Source: Megalobrama amblycephala
Lineage: Eukaryota; Chordata; Actinopteri; Cypriniformes; Xenocyprididae
Direction of reading: 5' to 3'
Length of the DNA: 64,000 bases
Assembly: GCF_018812025.1 (NCBI RefSeq)
Contig: NC_063045.1
Location: 61,887,839-61,951,838, forward strand
Position 1 is the stretch's first letter, and each line of letters opens with the position of its first letter. Below, in pieces: positions 49,447-61,066 of the stretch. Below the pieces are notes generated by a model. That model was not told the origin of the DNA and searched no databases. It saw only the letters and a list, made by a program, of their open reading frames with translations. Position numbers and translations under genes: made by a program.

Positions 49447-51158
49447 GCATAATATTTAAATCGCAAAACGAAAATAATATTCATGAGTGAAGTTTAAAAG
49501 TCGTATATTGCCTTCCCTATACGTTTCAGATGTTTGCATTTGGATAATCAATAAAAATATTTTCAAGTGTGCAGAATTGCTCATTGCAACAGAATTTGTG
49601 TAGTGAAACGTTTCTATCAGAAGCGTTTTAATTACAAACAAAATGTCAGCATAAACAATTCAACTGAGGGACGCTTTCAATCATTCCTGCGTTTGTCATT
49701 AAAACGGCTCTTTGAACGCTGTGATTCTCAGTAATGAGCCTAACTCAGCAAGCCAAGCCGAGAGGTTACGATAAGGAGTAAGAAATCAACCTTGTTTCCA
49801 GTGTTTCTGCTGCTGACGTGTGTGTCCTGCATCCAGAACCAGCGGTCAGCTGTAAATCCTCATTATTAATGCTTAAAGTGACACGTCAGGGTAAAACACA
49901 GGTCAACGGCAAATTCAAAACACACAAGAAGTCATATATCAGTCCTCGCGTTGTGTTCGCGACCCGGCTTTAATTAGGGTCAAACATCTTTGCCTGTATT
50001 TGTTTTCATTTGTGAGATTTATACGTCTTAATTTAGCAGCTGGCAAACTCGCAGCAGGCGTTCAACATGCCTAATTGTCGAAAGAAAATGCTTTTTCCAT
50101 GCGAGAGAGGGGGGACCTGCGCACATGAGTCAGCTCTCAGCACACGGCAGATAAACACAAATTTATTGTGGGCATTTCAGACAGAGAGATACGGCAGCCA
50201 GTCATATTTATCGTAACTTCTGTTGCGTTTAAATGCGCCTCCATTCAGAAGCTTATCAGTTCGGCCTCCTTCATGTCAAACTCACGATGCTCTCGCACAA
50301 GCGAGGTTTCATTTGAGAAATAAAATGAATTTTAAATCAGCCAATAAAATGCTTCCTGTCAATATTCACATCGAATGAAATTACGCACACATGGAGTTAA
50401 TGCGCCGCTGATCTGCTGGTGATAAAACGCGTCTGCACATTGTTCATATCTGCGGCGAGCGGCGATGCCTATCGATTCTTTCACACAGCAGTTTATGTCC
50501 AGTCATTCAGTGAAACAACGACTGATCATTATCATCTGTCCTAGATGGCGAGCCAACACTAATTCCTGCTCATCAGCGAAAGCATGCATTATTCCTCCTT
50601 CCAAAAACACGGTCCCAGCAGATTCCTCTCATGCTGTCAGATAACTAGAGAAATCTTCAGTGGTGCAACAGCAAAATCTTTAGCACAAATATTAAACTTC
50701 ACTGTTACAACACAATCTCAACAGGACGTCCTTTAAACATTCAATTATGATGTTAAAGTTAAAGTGCTGCATTCAAAGAATCAATATTTTAAACAAACTG
50801 GATTCATCTTACTTGAAATTTAGGCAAGTAAATATGGCATCTTCCCTTTACTACAGTCTAGTGTTATTTCAATATTATTTATATGCTATTATACTATTTA
50901 TTCATTTAATTAATGCATCTGATCATAGTTATGTGCATATATTTGCACTCCAGTCATGTTTATACAGCAGTACATTGCTTTAAAGCAGCAGCTTTACAGT
51001 ATTAAACATGAAAAACAGTGTCAGTGTCGCTTTCAATTAGAATCACAGCTTCAGTTTCGACTGTAAAGCAGCTCTCCAGTGTGTTCATGTTTTTACTCGC
51101 GTGTGACCTCGACTGACTGAACAGAAGAAATCAACTGGTGTCATGAGAAAACGAATCC
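49447..51158. other. Unique intron sequence with GC-richer island
   Basis: 49680-50640 is non-repetitive and GC-moderate with 'tttaattaggg'-type words; candidate conserved non-coding DNA. The remainder is AT-rich. No exon recognised. Confidence 0.4.
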
Positions 51159-51159
51159 G

Positions 51160-51835
51160 GGGCACGTTCAAGCTCAAACCGGTGCGCAACGTTTTCCGGG
51201 TTGAACGACATGTTTTTCGGAAACGGACGGCGTGCAACGGGTTTGAGATGCGTTTTCTCTTGTTTGGTGGGTGTGTCAGAAATGTCAGCCCAATCAGCAG
51301 CAAGATGTATATAAACAACGCAGTATTAAAGAGACAGCTTGCACAATGGGTATTAATGTAACATAAAAATACTATACTTATATATTTTGCACTTTAATAA
51401 ACGTTTCTATATGATTATATAATGGTAAATATTAAACTATCATAGCACAACAACAGTGATCAACAATAATGATAATATAGATCAACACAGTTTTGGAGGT
51501 AAGAAGTGGATTATCCTTCACCTGAAATGTTTGCCTTTTCATGCTGAAATGCGAGACAAATGTTGGATCACAATAATTAGAAGTTCCTTCACTCGATTGG
51601 GATGTTCTCTTTTATTCTGGACGGCAAGAGCAGTGACTGTAACAGCGAGCGTATTTTGCAGTATTAAACACGTATTTATACCGATTTAATCAGGCTTCTT
51701 CAAAAAGAACACAAAGAATGACCTTCTCAGCTGCCGTAGTTGGATCTCTTGCGTCATCAGAACAGGGTGTTCAAAGCACCACCATTTCCATTTAAAAAAC
51801 GTTTTGCAACGTTTTGTCGGGTCTGAACGCAGCCC
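51160..51835. mobile_element. Inverted-repeat element with GGGC.CGTTCA ends
   Basis: Left end 'gggcacgttcaagctc', inner 'gcgcaacgttttccgg'; right end in reverse 'gggctgcgttcagaccc', inner 'aaaacgttgcaaaacg'. These are clear imperfect inverted repeats of about 40 bp. No target duplication could be fixed, so the superfamily is open. Frames inside (51143-51361, 51456-51689) are chance. Confidence 0.6.
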
Positions 51836-52299
51836 AGGTCTCCTTTAGGACCCAGGCGGTAATGCCTGATTTAAAAGTTGTTATCCTATTTCACTGTTGT
51901 ATGATGTTTATTACATTAAGTGCACAAACAACATGCTTGGAATAGAAAATGAATGCCTATGCATGATAAAACAAACTGTCGTTGTAATGCATTTTAAATT
52001 ATATAAATCATAACGTGATTTCGCAGGAATTATAACCAGGTGCTAAAAATACTACCCAATAAAAGGAGACCCGATTCCTGGGAGGACTCGATTTCTCACC
52101 ACACCAAAGAAGATTTCCTCATCAAAGAAGGCCTATTACATCATCTTTGAAGGTGTTTACCAAAGAAGAGCAAACTTTTCTGGAGCGTTCGTTTTGGCGA
52201 GCCGTTTCAGACTCCAACAAACTTTGTTTTATCCTGATTTTGTTTGAAATTACGCCACACAAGTTTGTTTTTCAATTTTGCTTAAAGAATATCTGTGCC
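51836..52299. other. Unique intron sequence
   Basis: Contains a C/A-rich stretch with repeated 'accaaagaaga' words (52103-52175). Otherwise nothing recognised. Confidence 0.4.
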
Positions 52300-52510
52300 T
52301 TTAGCTTTTATTTTTATTTTCAGTTTTAACTTTAATTTTGCTATGTGCTTTTGTTTTTTATTTTTTCAGTTTTAGTAATTTTAAAACTACAACTTATTTT
52401 ATTTCAGTTAGTTGCTGCAACATTTTCAGTTTGCATTTAAGTTTTTCCAATAAGTTTTTATATTTTATTACAGCTTTATTTTAATTAACGAACCATTTTT
52501 AATCGTGGTG
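52300..52510. repeat. Fragment of the T-rich repeat family
   Basis: 'tttagcttttatttttattt', 'tttcagttttagtaatttta' and 'agctttattttaattaacga' match the unit of the 29330-30745 array. Confidence 0.6.
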
Positions 52511-52724
52511 AATGGAAACTACAACAAATAGCAATAGGAAAAATTGCATTTTTATGACTTTCCAAAAGAGGGAAAAAATATTGGAAGCTTGATTACGTTG
52601 TTCACAAGAGAGATTCGCCGTTACTCTATCAAACATTTTTCTGTAATTTAATGGCAAGGTAAGAAAACACAAAGTATAGTAATATAAATTTTATTGGATA
52701 AATAAGATTTATGATGTCGTTAAC

Positions 52725-53676
52725 TAGGGCTGGGTAAAAAATTATCGATTTCTCGATTTTAATCAATTCTCATTTTTAGGAACCGATATTGATTCTCAAA
52801 TCCCACAAATCGATTAGTCTAGCCCGTTTTCAGTTGATGAATGAGCAGAATATGTAGCGCCTCCCATCCAATAAATCGCAATAATCTTTGTTACTTTTGA
52901 TATGAAGCAAAGTCTCAGATTTCAAATGACGTCCATCTTATTATGAGATTCAGAAAATAAATACCGTTTTGCCGCTGTTTAATGTGGCGTGACGGATCGC
53001 TTTAGCGCCTCAGTTAAAGAGAAGCATGTGATCATCCTCTCCTCCGCTTTAATACCAGTTACAGCGAAATAAACATGCATGAACATCTGAAGGTATGTTA
53101 AAATATACAGTACAACTTACTGAAATCCGTATCATGTCTCGTGTAATCGCTCAATCAGTGTTTCAACCTCGGAAAGACGTCAATAAAACAGCTTCAATGT
53201 CACATGACGTCACATTTACCTCAGAAAAACATATTCAGTGACCATAAACTCATTAGTCAGCTAGAAAAGTGAACTCTAGAAAGATAAATATAGCTATGCA
53301 CCGTTACATATTCATTATAATGTTCTTCAATATTTAATGCATGTCTGAATAAATCAGCCGCGATTTAAATGTTTATATTTCAAAAAAACGAATTGGAGTA
53401 GAAATATGATTATGTAATTCTAAACTTTATTTAAAATAAAAACATAATTGAGTGTAATTTAAGTGCTTGTATATAATTAAGTTAATTTAACCTTCAATAT
53501 TATTATAGTAGTACCAGCTGACTCTCATGTGTAGTTTACAGCATTAGTTGAGAGATTTTATTCCTCTAGAAAATTTGCCATGTGCTGAAACTGAAATACT
53601 ACATCCAAAATAATCCATATCGAATCAAAAGCATGTGAATAGAAATCGAATCGTCAAAATTGTGTCAATAGCCCTA
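52725..53676. mobile_element. hAT-like non-autonomous element
   Basis: It begins TAGGGCTGGG, then 'ttatcgatttctcgatt'. It ends with the complement of TAGGGCTATTGACAC and 'gacgattcgatt'. Flanking 8-mers are TCGTTAAC (52717-52724) and TTATTAAC (53677-53684), a target duplication with two mismatches. 952 bp. The interior at about 52890-53125 is a diverged relative of the modules at 4470 and 18405. No transposase. Confidence 0.75.
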
Positions 53677-53684
53677 TTATTAAC

Positions 53685-54976
53685 TATGGAAACACGTCAC
53701 AGCCTGTAAAAAAGGATGAACATTTTTTCCATGCGAAATTCAGTCATGTTTTATAATGCATGATTATTCATTTTCACACACAAGCCCCCACATGTTGATT
53801 TTCAGTGCTGGGGAGCAGGACTGCATCTGTGAGGGGTTAACCAGCGCAGTTAAGAGTTAAAAGGCTGGTAAGTGGCTCTATTAGTCGGGTCGAACGGCAG
53901 GGAGGAGTGGAGAGACAAACCCAGGAGACGTCCGTCTCAGCGCAGGGGGAGGTGCCGTAATGAGCGCGCTCACAATGACCGAGGCAGCCACCGAAACGTC
54001 CAACTAGGGCACCAGATGCAGTCGGAACGAGGCCAATGAGCGAGAAGGGGTAGAGGGATCCTGAGGATGTTTCTCTCGGTTACACTTACAGGAGGAGAAC
54101 AAAAAACAATCTGCACATATGAATTTGATAAAGGTCTTTGAACTGCACGCTGATGCCTCTGGGCAGGTTATCAATTTGTTGACAAGCACACCCAATTTCA
54201 TATCAGCCTCACCTTCTGTTGTGTTTCCCGTGTCAGAGTTGCCGGTGGGCCGCACTCGAGGTTGGGGTAATGAAAGCCACGTGTGTCCAGACTGCTCCGG
54301 TCATGTTTGCACTCACTCAGGCCTCACATTAAAGCATGTCAGTCGTCGTACGGGACGTTCCCCTCATTAGCACCTCTTTACAGGTGCCCCATTGACCCCA
54401 AACATCTCCGCCCTACTAGACTGATGGTTATCATTGTGAACTAAAACTAAAAACGTTTTTGTTGTCTGAAATAAATAATGCAAGACCATTTTAGTCGCAT
54501 ATGCTCCCGAACTTTTGTCTGAATATATTTGCAAGCATTTGTGCGTTCATGATGCGTGAAAATATAAGAAGAAGAAGGGGGGTTGGGGTTATATGAATGC
54601 ATCTCTGAAGGGAACTGATTGTCTTTCGATGGCGTTTTATTTTCCATATAAAGTATTATTTATAAGCGCAGTGCTGATTTGCGTACAGCGCCACCTACTG
54701 TCGGAGAGCGAGTATGCATTTTCATTCAGTCCGTCTGCTGTTTTTGTTTTGTGCAGGCGTTTAAGTAGCATAATTTCACAAATCTAAAATCAGACCATTG
54801 TGTTTTTACTTGAAGCTGTAATTAAATCTAATTTAAATCAAAAGCAACTACTCATCTTTGTTTGGATCATAATTAAAGTGCCTCTAATTTCAAATGGCTA
54901 CAGATATTTTTGTTTAAGACCAGTTTGGCCAGTTATAAAGCACATAAACAACAAATAAATTTGCTTAAACATCACT
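53685..54976. other. Unique intron sequence with GC-richer island
   Basis: 53790-54400 is non-repetitive and GC-richer, with no coding evidence (antisense 54004-54255 and sense 54119-54370 overlap). 'gcgccacctact' near 54690 is a short repeat-like word. The rest is unrecognised. Confidence 0.4.
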
Positions 54977-56279
54977 TTCTGATGCTCACGTGTCCACTGT
55001 TGGCTCTTTCGGTGGGGGACAGGGGTCAGCATGGGCACCGTGACTGGTCTGCAGCTACAAACTGTGATGCACTGTGTATTCTGACACCTTTCTATCAGCA
55101 TTAACTTCTTGAGCAATTTGAGCTACAGGAGCTCGTCTGTTGGATCAGACCACATGGGCCAGCCTTCACTCCCCATGTGCATCAGTGAGCCTCGACCGCC
55201 CTGTCGCCGGTTCACCACTGTTCCTTCCCTGGACCACTTTTGATAGATATTGACCACTGCAGACCGGGGACACCCCACAAGAGCTGCAGTTTTGGACTTT
55301 CACTGCGTGATTTAGTCTATTAAAATCCATTTAGAATGACTCAGAATTCAAGATAAGGGGTAAAAATGCCCCTGTATATATTTCATATTTATATAATTTA
55401 ATATAGTTAACCAGTATTACACAAAGAGCGCCATTTTTCACCAAATATTAGCATGATTACAAATGTGATATTGATTTTATTCAGCGTACAGTTTAATGAA
55501 CAAGAACTTAATATCAAGTGACTTACATTTTAGACACTAAATCGTCTGTTTCGCTTTATTTCGCCAACTAAAATAGTTCCAGAATTGTTTTGTGTCTCTG
55601 AGCAACACTTCCTGAATGAATCAGCCGTTTGAATGAATCGGTTGAATCTCAATGACTCACTCATTAACAGTGATTCGCTGCCACCTACTGGCGGGTTTAA
55701 TTTCACATTTAAAGTGTCTTCATTTTTTTTAATAATTTCAAATAACAGTATTTAACGTTTTATATTTTCAACATTAAAAACATTTTTATGCATCTGTAAA
55801 CTGATTAACTTTAATAAAGTTTAATCTATAGTTATACATTAGATTACAATTTCTGTACCTGAAAATCTCCTGCTTAAACCTTCATGAAAAACTTGAAAAG
55901 CACCATTTATTTCATTTATATGTTTGTTCTGTTGTATTTATTTGTGCTATTACTCATAATTTGATTATTTGTTACTATTATATTACCGTTTATTTGTCTA
56001 ACAATATTTAAAATTTAAGTTAATCTAGTAGCTTTTGGTGTCATAACCCTATTTATTGAGGTTAAATGTAACAAAGACAACGAAAACAATAACTATGCTT
56101 ATTTTATAGGTCCATTTTCTTTTCTTTTACTTTTATTAATTTTTTGTTGTGGGGCCAGTGAACATTTTGGCGGGGCAAGTAAAAATTTGAACCACTGGTC
56201 CGACCGGGCTAGTAAAAAAATCCCTAGCCATCACAATTTGGCTCTTGTCAAACTCGCTGAAATCCTTATGCTTGCCCAT
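54977..56279 (-). pseudogene. Tc1-like transposase pseudogene
   Basis: The first piece (56279-56224) starts MGKHKDFSEFDKSQIVMAR, the N-terminus of the first helix-turn-helix of a Tc1-like transposase. After the insertion, 55296-55210 reads SKTAALVGCPRSAV and YQKWSREGTVVNRRQ, the rest of that DNA-binding domain. A frameshift follows; then RRAPVAQIAQEVNADRKVSEY (second paired-like region), a stop, another shift, and PMLTPVPHRK before the copy ends. The DDE catalytic half is absent. At least two frameshifts, one in-frame stop, an insertion and a 3' truncation make it non-functional. A functional protein would bind inverted repeats and cut at TA sites. Confidence 0.85.
55297..56222. mobile_element. 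Element inserted in the Tc1-like transposase
   Basis: On the minus strand it begins TAGGGATTTTTTTACTAGCC, a hAT-style terminus I recall from fish, followed by 'cttgccccgcc'. The other end near 55300 is unclear. The interior (55610-55700) holds the 'gaatgaatc' and 'gccacctactgg' module shared with 3950-4250 and 35590-35730. About 19 bp of the transposase gene seem lost at the junction. Confidence 0.6.
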
Positions 56280-56365
56280 TTTTCCTGCTTCTTTGAGGAC
56301 AAAATGTTCACTTGCTGCCTAATAATATCCCACCCACCTGTCAGTGCTCATAATGCCTGATCGAG

Positions 56366-56399
<34 letters not shown>
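56366..56399. repeat. (TA)n(CA)n microsatellite
   Basis: Compound dinucleotide tract directly at the 5' edge of the Tc1-like element. Confidence 0.95.
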
Positions 56400-56400
<1 letters not shown>

Positions 56401-57480
56401 GGAAGCACCAGTGCTATCAAGTAAAAAAGTTAATTTTGAGCCCTGAAAACTATAATAGTGATACTAAAACAGCACTCGGACCCACCATGTGGCTTCTAGA
56501 GCGTCTGCTTTTGAACCGCCACGCTCTGACAAGCCCAAAGTCTCGAGCGAGACGTGCCGTCGAGGAACACGCGTCAGAAGACAGCGCCGTTGGCCCCACG
56601 CTCATTAAACGGGCCCCTGCGATGACCCTCTCTGGGTCTCACCAGCTGTTTCTGCAAACTGCCACCATTTCATTTTTTTACGAGCTCCGCCTATTAATCT
56701 CTGGGCGCGATGGTGGTGATGGTGCTTTAGACAAGCGGACGATCTCATCTGCTAATTAACGGCTTTAGTTTCATTTCCAGCCTCGGCGGTACGTTTTCCC
56801 AACACAGCTTTCAGCACTTTTGCCAATTAATAGACGTCTCAATTCATTGGTTTAATAAATGTGTTAATTTTGCGAGCAGGAGGCAGAAACGGCGACATCA
56901 TCGGAGATAAATTCGCTCTGATTTAATTTTTTTGGCTGAGGCTTAAACGTACAGGACTGGAAATTCATTAGAAAGCTTAATCTCGCTTTGAAAAGCGTGC
57001 GTGTCGATGACGGCGCAGCATTAGGCGCGCGAGGAACGAGCGGCCGGATTCGAGGAGACTTTTCCTATTACTGAATCCGGCCCTTCAGAAGCACTGCCGC
57101 TAATGAACCTGAACGCCTCCATTATTAAGTTACCACAGAAAATCCTCAAGGCAAACGTTCTTCTGGTCTGTGAAGGAAAACATCTTTACAAGATAATGGC
57201 CTTTCCTCTAATTACAATATGTGTAAGCCCATGTGCTCGGCGCGGGACCTCTTCCCTTTGAAGAGTGTTGGGTCGCCGCTCTCCGCAAGCGCTCTCGGTC
57301 CCTTTCTATTTTCAGCTCGTCAAATCTCAAAGAAAGGAAAATGAGAAGAAGAGAGAGGGGTTTAATAAAAGAAGATGACGAAGACTAGGAGAAAGGCAGC
57401 GGTGTCTGCATTAGCCTGGAATATAACCGAGCTGTGAGTTTAAGAGGAAAACAGTTCATATTAGGACCAGTATAACCAAT
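56400..57480. other. Long GC-richer unique island, candidate conserved enhancer cluster
   Basis: About 1 kb without repeats. It is rich in homeodomain-type words ('tgctaattaacgg' near 56752, 'gccaattaatag' near 56822, 'cctctaattac' near 57205). Frame 56436-56759 (107 codons) has no domain. It is the longest repeat-free stretch in the 3' half of the window. Confidence 0.45.
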
Positions 57481-57630
57481 GATTTAATCTCAAAATAGAC
57501 AAATATGGATTGATACAACAATAACACTGATATTAATTGATACAAATTTGGTTTTATTTCTATGTGATGGTCAACAGAGTTTTTCACAATGCAAAAAAAA
57601 AAAATGTTCCCATAAAAATAAGCATGTACT

Positions 57631-57704
<74 letters not shown>

Positions 57705-57748
57705 CTATAATATTCTAAACAAAATATATAAATATTGCAATTTAAATT

Positions 57749-57782
<34 letters not shown>

Positions 57783-58284
57783 AAAAATATAATATTTTAT
57801 TTCTATTTTTAATATATATTTATAATATTATAAAAAGATATCTAAATGTTGTAATTAAACTTTTTTGTAATTAAAATATATATTTAAATTAAATTATGTA
57901 TTTATTTTTTTATTTATTTTAAATTTAATATTTAATTAAAAGTTATTTAATAAAATATTTAATAAAATAATATTTTAAAAACAATATTTTAAATAAAATA
58001 TATAAATATTATATATATTATATAATTTTATATATATAATTTATTTAAAATATTATAAAAAGATATTTAAATGTTGTATTTTTTAAATTAAAATACGTAT
58101 TTAAATTAAATTATGTATTATTTATAATATTTAATTAAAATAATAGTTATTTATAATATTTAAAATAAAATAAATAAATATTGTAATTTAATATAAATAA
58201 TATAGGCTACAATTAGGCTATAATTAAATTTTATACACACACACACATACATACATATACATACATATTCATATATATATATAT
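57481..58284. repeat. AT-rich low-complexity region with two (AT)n tracts
   Basis: (AT)n at 57634-57703 and 57751-57779. Then degenerate 'aaatatt/aatatattt' repeats with recurring 'tataaaaagatat.taaatg' (near 57830 and 58053). Ends in CA/TA words. Confidence 0.8.
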
Positions 58285-59366
58285 TAGGGGTGTGACGAGA
58301 TTTCTCGTCGAGGCAACAAGTAGTCTCGTGATGTTGCCATGACAGAGTGTTAGGATGATTGGGAAAGAATATGCCACCGCTACATTTACATTACGCCTCC
58401 ACTGTAGTTTTGCTTTGTATTTAAATAAAAAACATTTAATTCAGTTGGGTAACGGTCGCCGCCGCTCCATATTTACAGAGTTACGCGCGATCGCTAAAAG
58501 TGAAAGTAAACGCGCGCGCGCATTCAAACGTGATTTCAATACCCCGCATTTTGAAAGCGGCTCCCTGATGAATGCAAATATCTCTCAATATGAAAGCTAT
58601 TTTAGGCTGGGCAGTGTAGTTGTAACCATCTCTTAGCTCTGTATCAAAGAAAACATTGGTCTTATTTGCACTTTTGAATATCGAGAGAGTGCGATTATGG
58701 TTGCACTTATTGTAAAGTGTTACCATAAAAACAAATAACAGTTTCTCTTAATCTTATTAAGCACAAACAATAAGGTTTCATTTGTTAACATTAGTTAATG
58801 CACTGTGAACTATCATGAACTAACAATGAATGACTATTTTTATTAACTAACATAAACAAAGATTAATAAATACTGTAGCAAATATATTGCTCATTGTTAG
58901 TTGATGTTGGTTAATACATTAATGTTAATAAATGAGACCTTATTGTAAAGTGTTAACATTTTTATTTATGCTGTTTTTATTTCTATGATCAGTTTGTGGA
59001 AAGGAGTTCAGTTAGGAGGTCAAAGGTTGTAGAAGCTCATAAATCATGTACAGTAAGGTCTGAAGAGACTGAAATACAGAAGAGAAGTCAGTCAGTTGAG
59101 TTTGTGGCAAAACCTTTTACAGTGCTTGAGTATTGTTGTCTTTTACTGCATATGATAATTAATACTAAGAAAGTAGAACTGAAATGACATTCATTACGAG
59201 ATGATTAGTTAAAACATTTCAAATACACCTGCAGAATATTTTTTCTAGTCATGTATTTCGCCATTGAGGATTTCTTAAAAATAGTGTGTAAAAATCTTGT
59301 CTCGTCTCGTGAACTCAGTCTCGAGTCTCGTCTCGTCTCGTGAGATACCCGTCTCGTCACACCCCT

Positions 59367-59367
<1 letters not shown>
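58285..59367. mobile_element. hAT-like element with TAGGGGTGTGACGAGA ends
   Basis: The left end is TAGGGGTGTGACGAGATTTC-like; the right end is 'gtctcgtcacacccct' plus A, an almost perfect inverted repeat, with further 'gtctcgtctcgt' repeats just inside the right end. It is embedded in (AT)n on both sides, which hides the target duplication. 1,083 bp. Frames inside (58355-58636, 58996-59187) show no transposase. Confidence 0.75.
58730..58955. mobile_element. Palindromic repeat nested in the hAT-like element
   Basis: 'ggtttcatttgttaacatta' near 58771 is mirrored by 'taatgttaataaatgagacc' near 58920. 'ttattgtaaagtgttaac' type words border both sides in direct orientation. I recall this foldback repeat as widespread in fish. 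Confidence 0.6.

Positions 59368-59368
<1 letters not shown>

Positions 59369-59443
<75 letters not shown>
59369..59443. repeat. (AT)n microsatellite
   Basis: About 75 bp, squeezed between two transposon-derived elements. Confidence 0.95.
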
Positions 59444-59448
<5 letters not shown>

Positions 59449-59800
59449 AAGCCAAAAAATATTCAGACACCTTGAACATTTCATTCATTAATACACTTCA
59501 TTCACTATATTTTTAAAAAATGGTAATAAAATATGACAAGATCTCAGAGTTAAACTGTGTGAGAAAAAATTAATCTTAATTATGTCAGATAACACTTAAG
59601 CAGAACATGGTCAGGTCAAAGTGTCAATCATTTTTGGTTCCAAATTTTTATCAGTTTTACTGTATGAAGAATTTTTGGGTATAATAATAATGTCACATTT
59701 TACTTTATTTTGCTATCCTCACTTACATAAATGAACTATAGTGTCCTGCACCCACAGTAAAAACATATCAAAAATATCTGAATAATTTTTGGTTTGACTG
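59444..59800. mobile_element. Tc1/mariner-type MITE
   Basis: Left end 'tagtcaagccaaaaaatatt' plus 'cagaca'; right end in reverse 'cagtcaaaccaaaaattatt' plus 'cagata'. TA dinucleotides flank both sides, as expected for Tc1/mariner insertion. 357 bp, non-coding. Confidence 0.75.
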
Positions 59801-59802
59801 TA

Positions 59803-60683
59803 TGTATGTCACTCCCTAATTAATAAGCTGAAAATCCAATCATTTGCATGTGGACACTCTCCTCGAATAATAATGACTGCAACAAAATAAATAAATATCG
59901 ATTTAGCTTTGCTAAACTCTTCCCAGGGGAAGAAGGATTTGATGGAATCCCATGTATATTCCAAGGGCACCAGGACGCTCTTTATAGTCGCTGCGTTAAC
60001 AATATTACTATCAACAACCCTCCGCATGTCATTTCCTCTAGAGAGGAATCATATCTCAACAGACAGAACATCTCATCTGATTTCTCCTCCCTACATTTTC
60101 ACGTTCTGTCCCTCTTTGAAATGATGTGAAGAGATTGAGGGTGTGAAGAGCTCAAGTGATTCATGGTGACGTAATGAAGACATTTAAATGAGACGCATCT
60201 TTTTATTTCCCTCCGGACACAAACTCACTGCTGACATCTACACGTCCAGCAAAACTCTTCCTATAGCAGCTCTCTGAGTGTTTATCCTGACATTCCTTGA
60301 ATGATAAACACTTAAATTGGGCTTCTGTTTACTGGGATGAAAGGTCATCTTGTCAAAAGTCTGGGATTGCTCACAAAGCCCTTGTTTCTGACAGATCTCC
60401 ACCCCCAAATGAGCCATAATCTACCTCTTCACCTCCTAAACAACTCCATCTGAAAGAAACGGAGGCGGCGACGGCCCTGCGGCAAACCCACACGCAAACA
60501 CACGTTTATCTAAACGAGGCCCCGCCATTGACTTTTCATGCAAAGCTAATTATACTGACTACAGACCAACCCCTGTAGAAAACCTTCAGCTTTTTAGGGA
60601 TAAAAATTAAATGAATTAACTCATGAAACATATTTTTTCTAAATGAAGACATCCCTAAAGGAAGATTTTGCTCACTTTTGGGG

Positions 60684-60684
<1 letters not shown>
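59803..60684. other. Unique sequence, candidate conserved non-coding DNA
   Basis: 59810-60200 is non-repetitive and contains a perfect octamer ATTTGCAT (59842-59849) after 'cctaattaataag'. Frames 59848-60129 and 59809-60027 overlap on opposite strands without domains. Confidence 0.4.

Positions 60685-60728
<44 letters not shown>
60685..60728. repeat. (CA)n microsatellite
   Basis: Perfect CA repeat of 44 bp. Confidence 0.97.
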
Positions 60729-60729
<1 letters not shown>

Positions 60730-61066
60730 TCTTCTGCCCCCTTCCTGGTAATGGCTTTTTAAAAGGGGGGCACTGAAAGCTTTTCTCTTCCTCTTGTCAG
60801 GTTTGTTTAAGTTAGTTAATTAGTACACGTCTGTGCCTGTCAAGCCGCTTCCCCCCGGTATTCAGAGTTTTCTTGCGGGACGGACGCGACTCCAGCAGCA
60901 GGAAGGGCTGTTTTGGGTTTGCTGACGGAGCACCTCAGAGATCAGTCAACAAACGGCCGAACGGACTCAACTAAACACACAAGAGCTCTGAGGAGACGCT
61001 GTAAACCGCCCCACCGGAGCCGGAGTGTCTCCTGGACAGAAGTTGGATTAAACGGAGACACGTGCT
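60729..61066. other. Unique GC-richer sequence
   Basis: Nothing recognised. Confidence 0.35.

Larger units (their letters stand above)
54977..56370 (-). mobile_element. Tc1/mariner-like transposon, 3'-truncated and interrupted
   Basis: Minus-strand element. Its 5' terminal region (complement of 'gtcataatgcctgatc', here mutated) abuts a (TA)n(CA)n tract at 56366-56399. It is followed by a transposase start and, after a 0.93-kb insertion (55297-56222), by more transposase sequence. Everything beyond the middle of the gene is missing at 54977. Confidence 0.8.

Noticed and set aside
59205..59450. Open frames reading IYIYIY through (AT)n tracts here and at 63424-63618
   Set aside because: Artefacts of the AT dinucleotide repeat.
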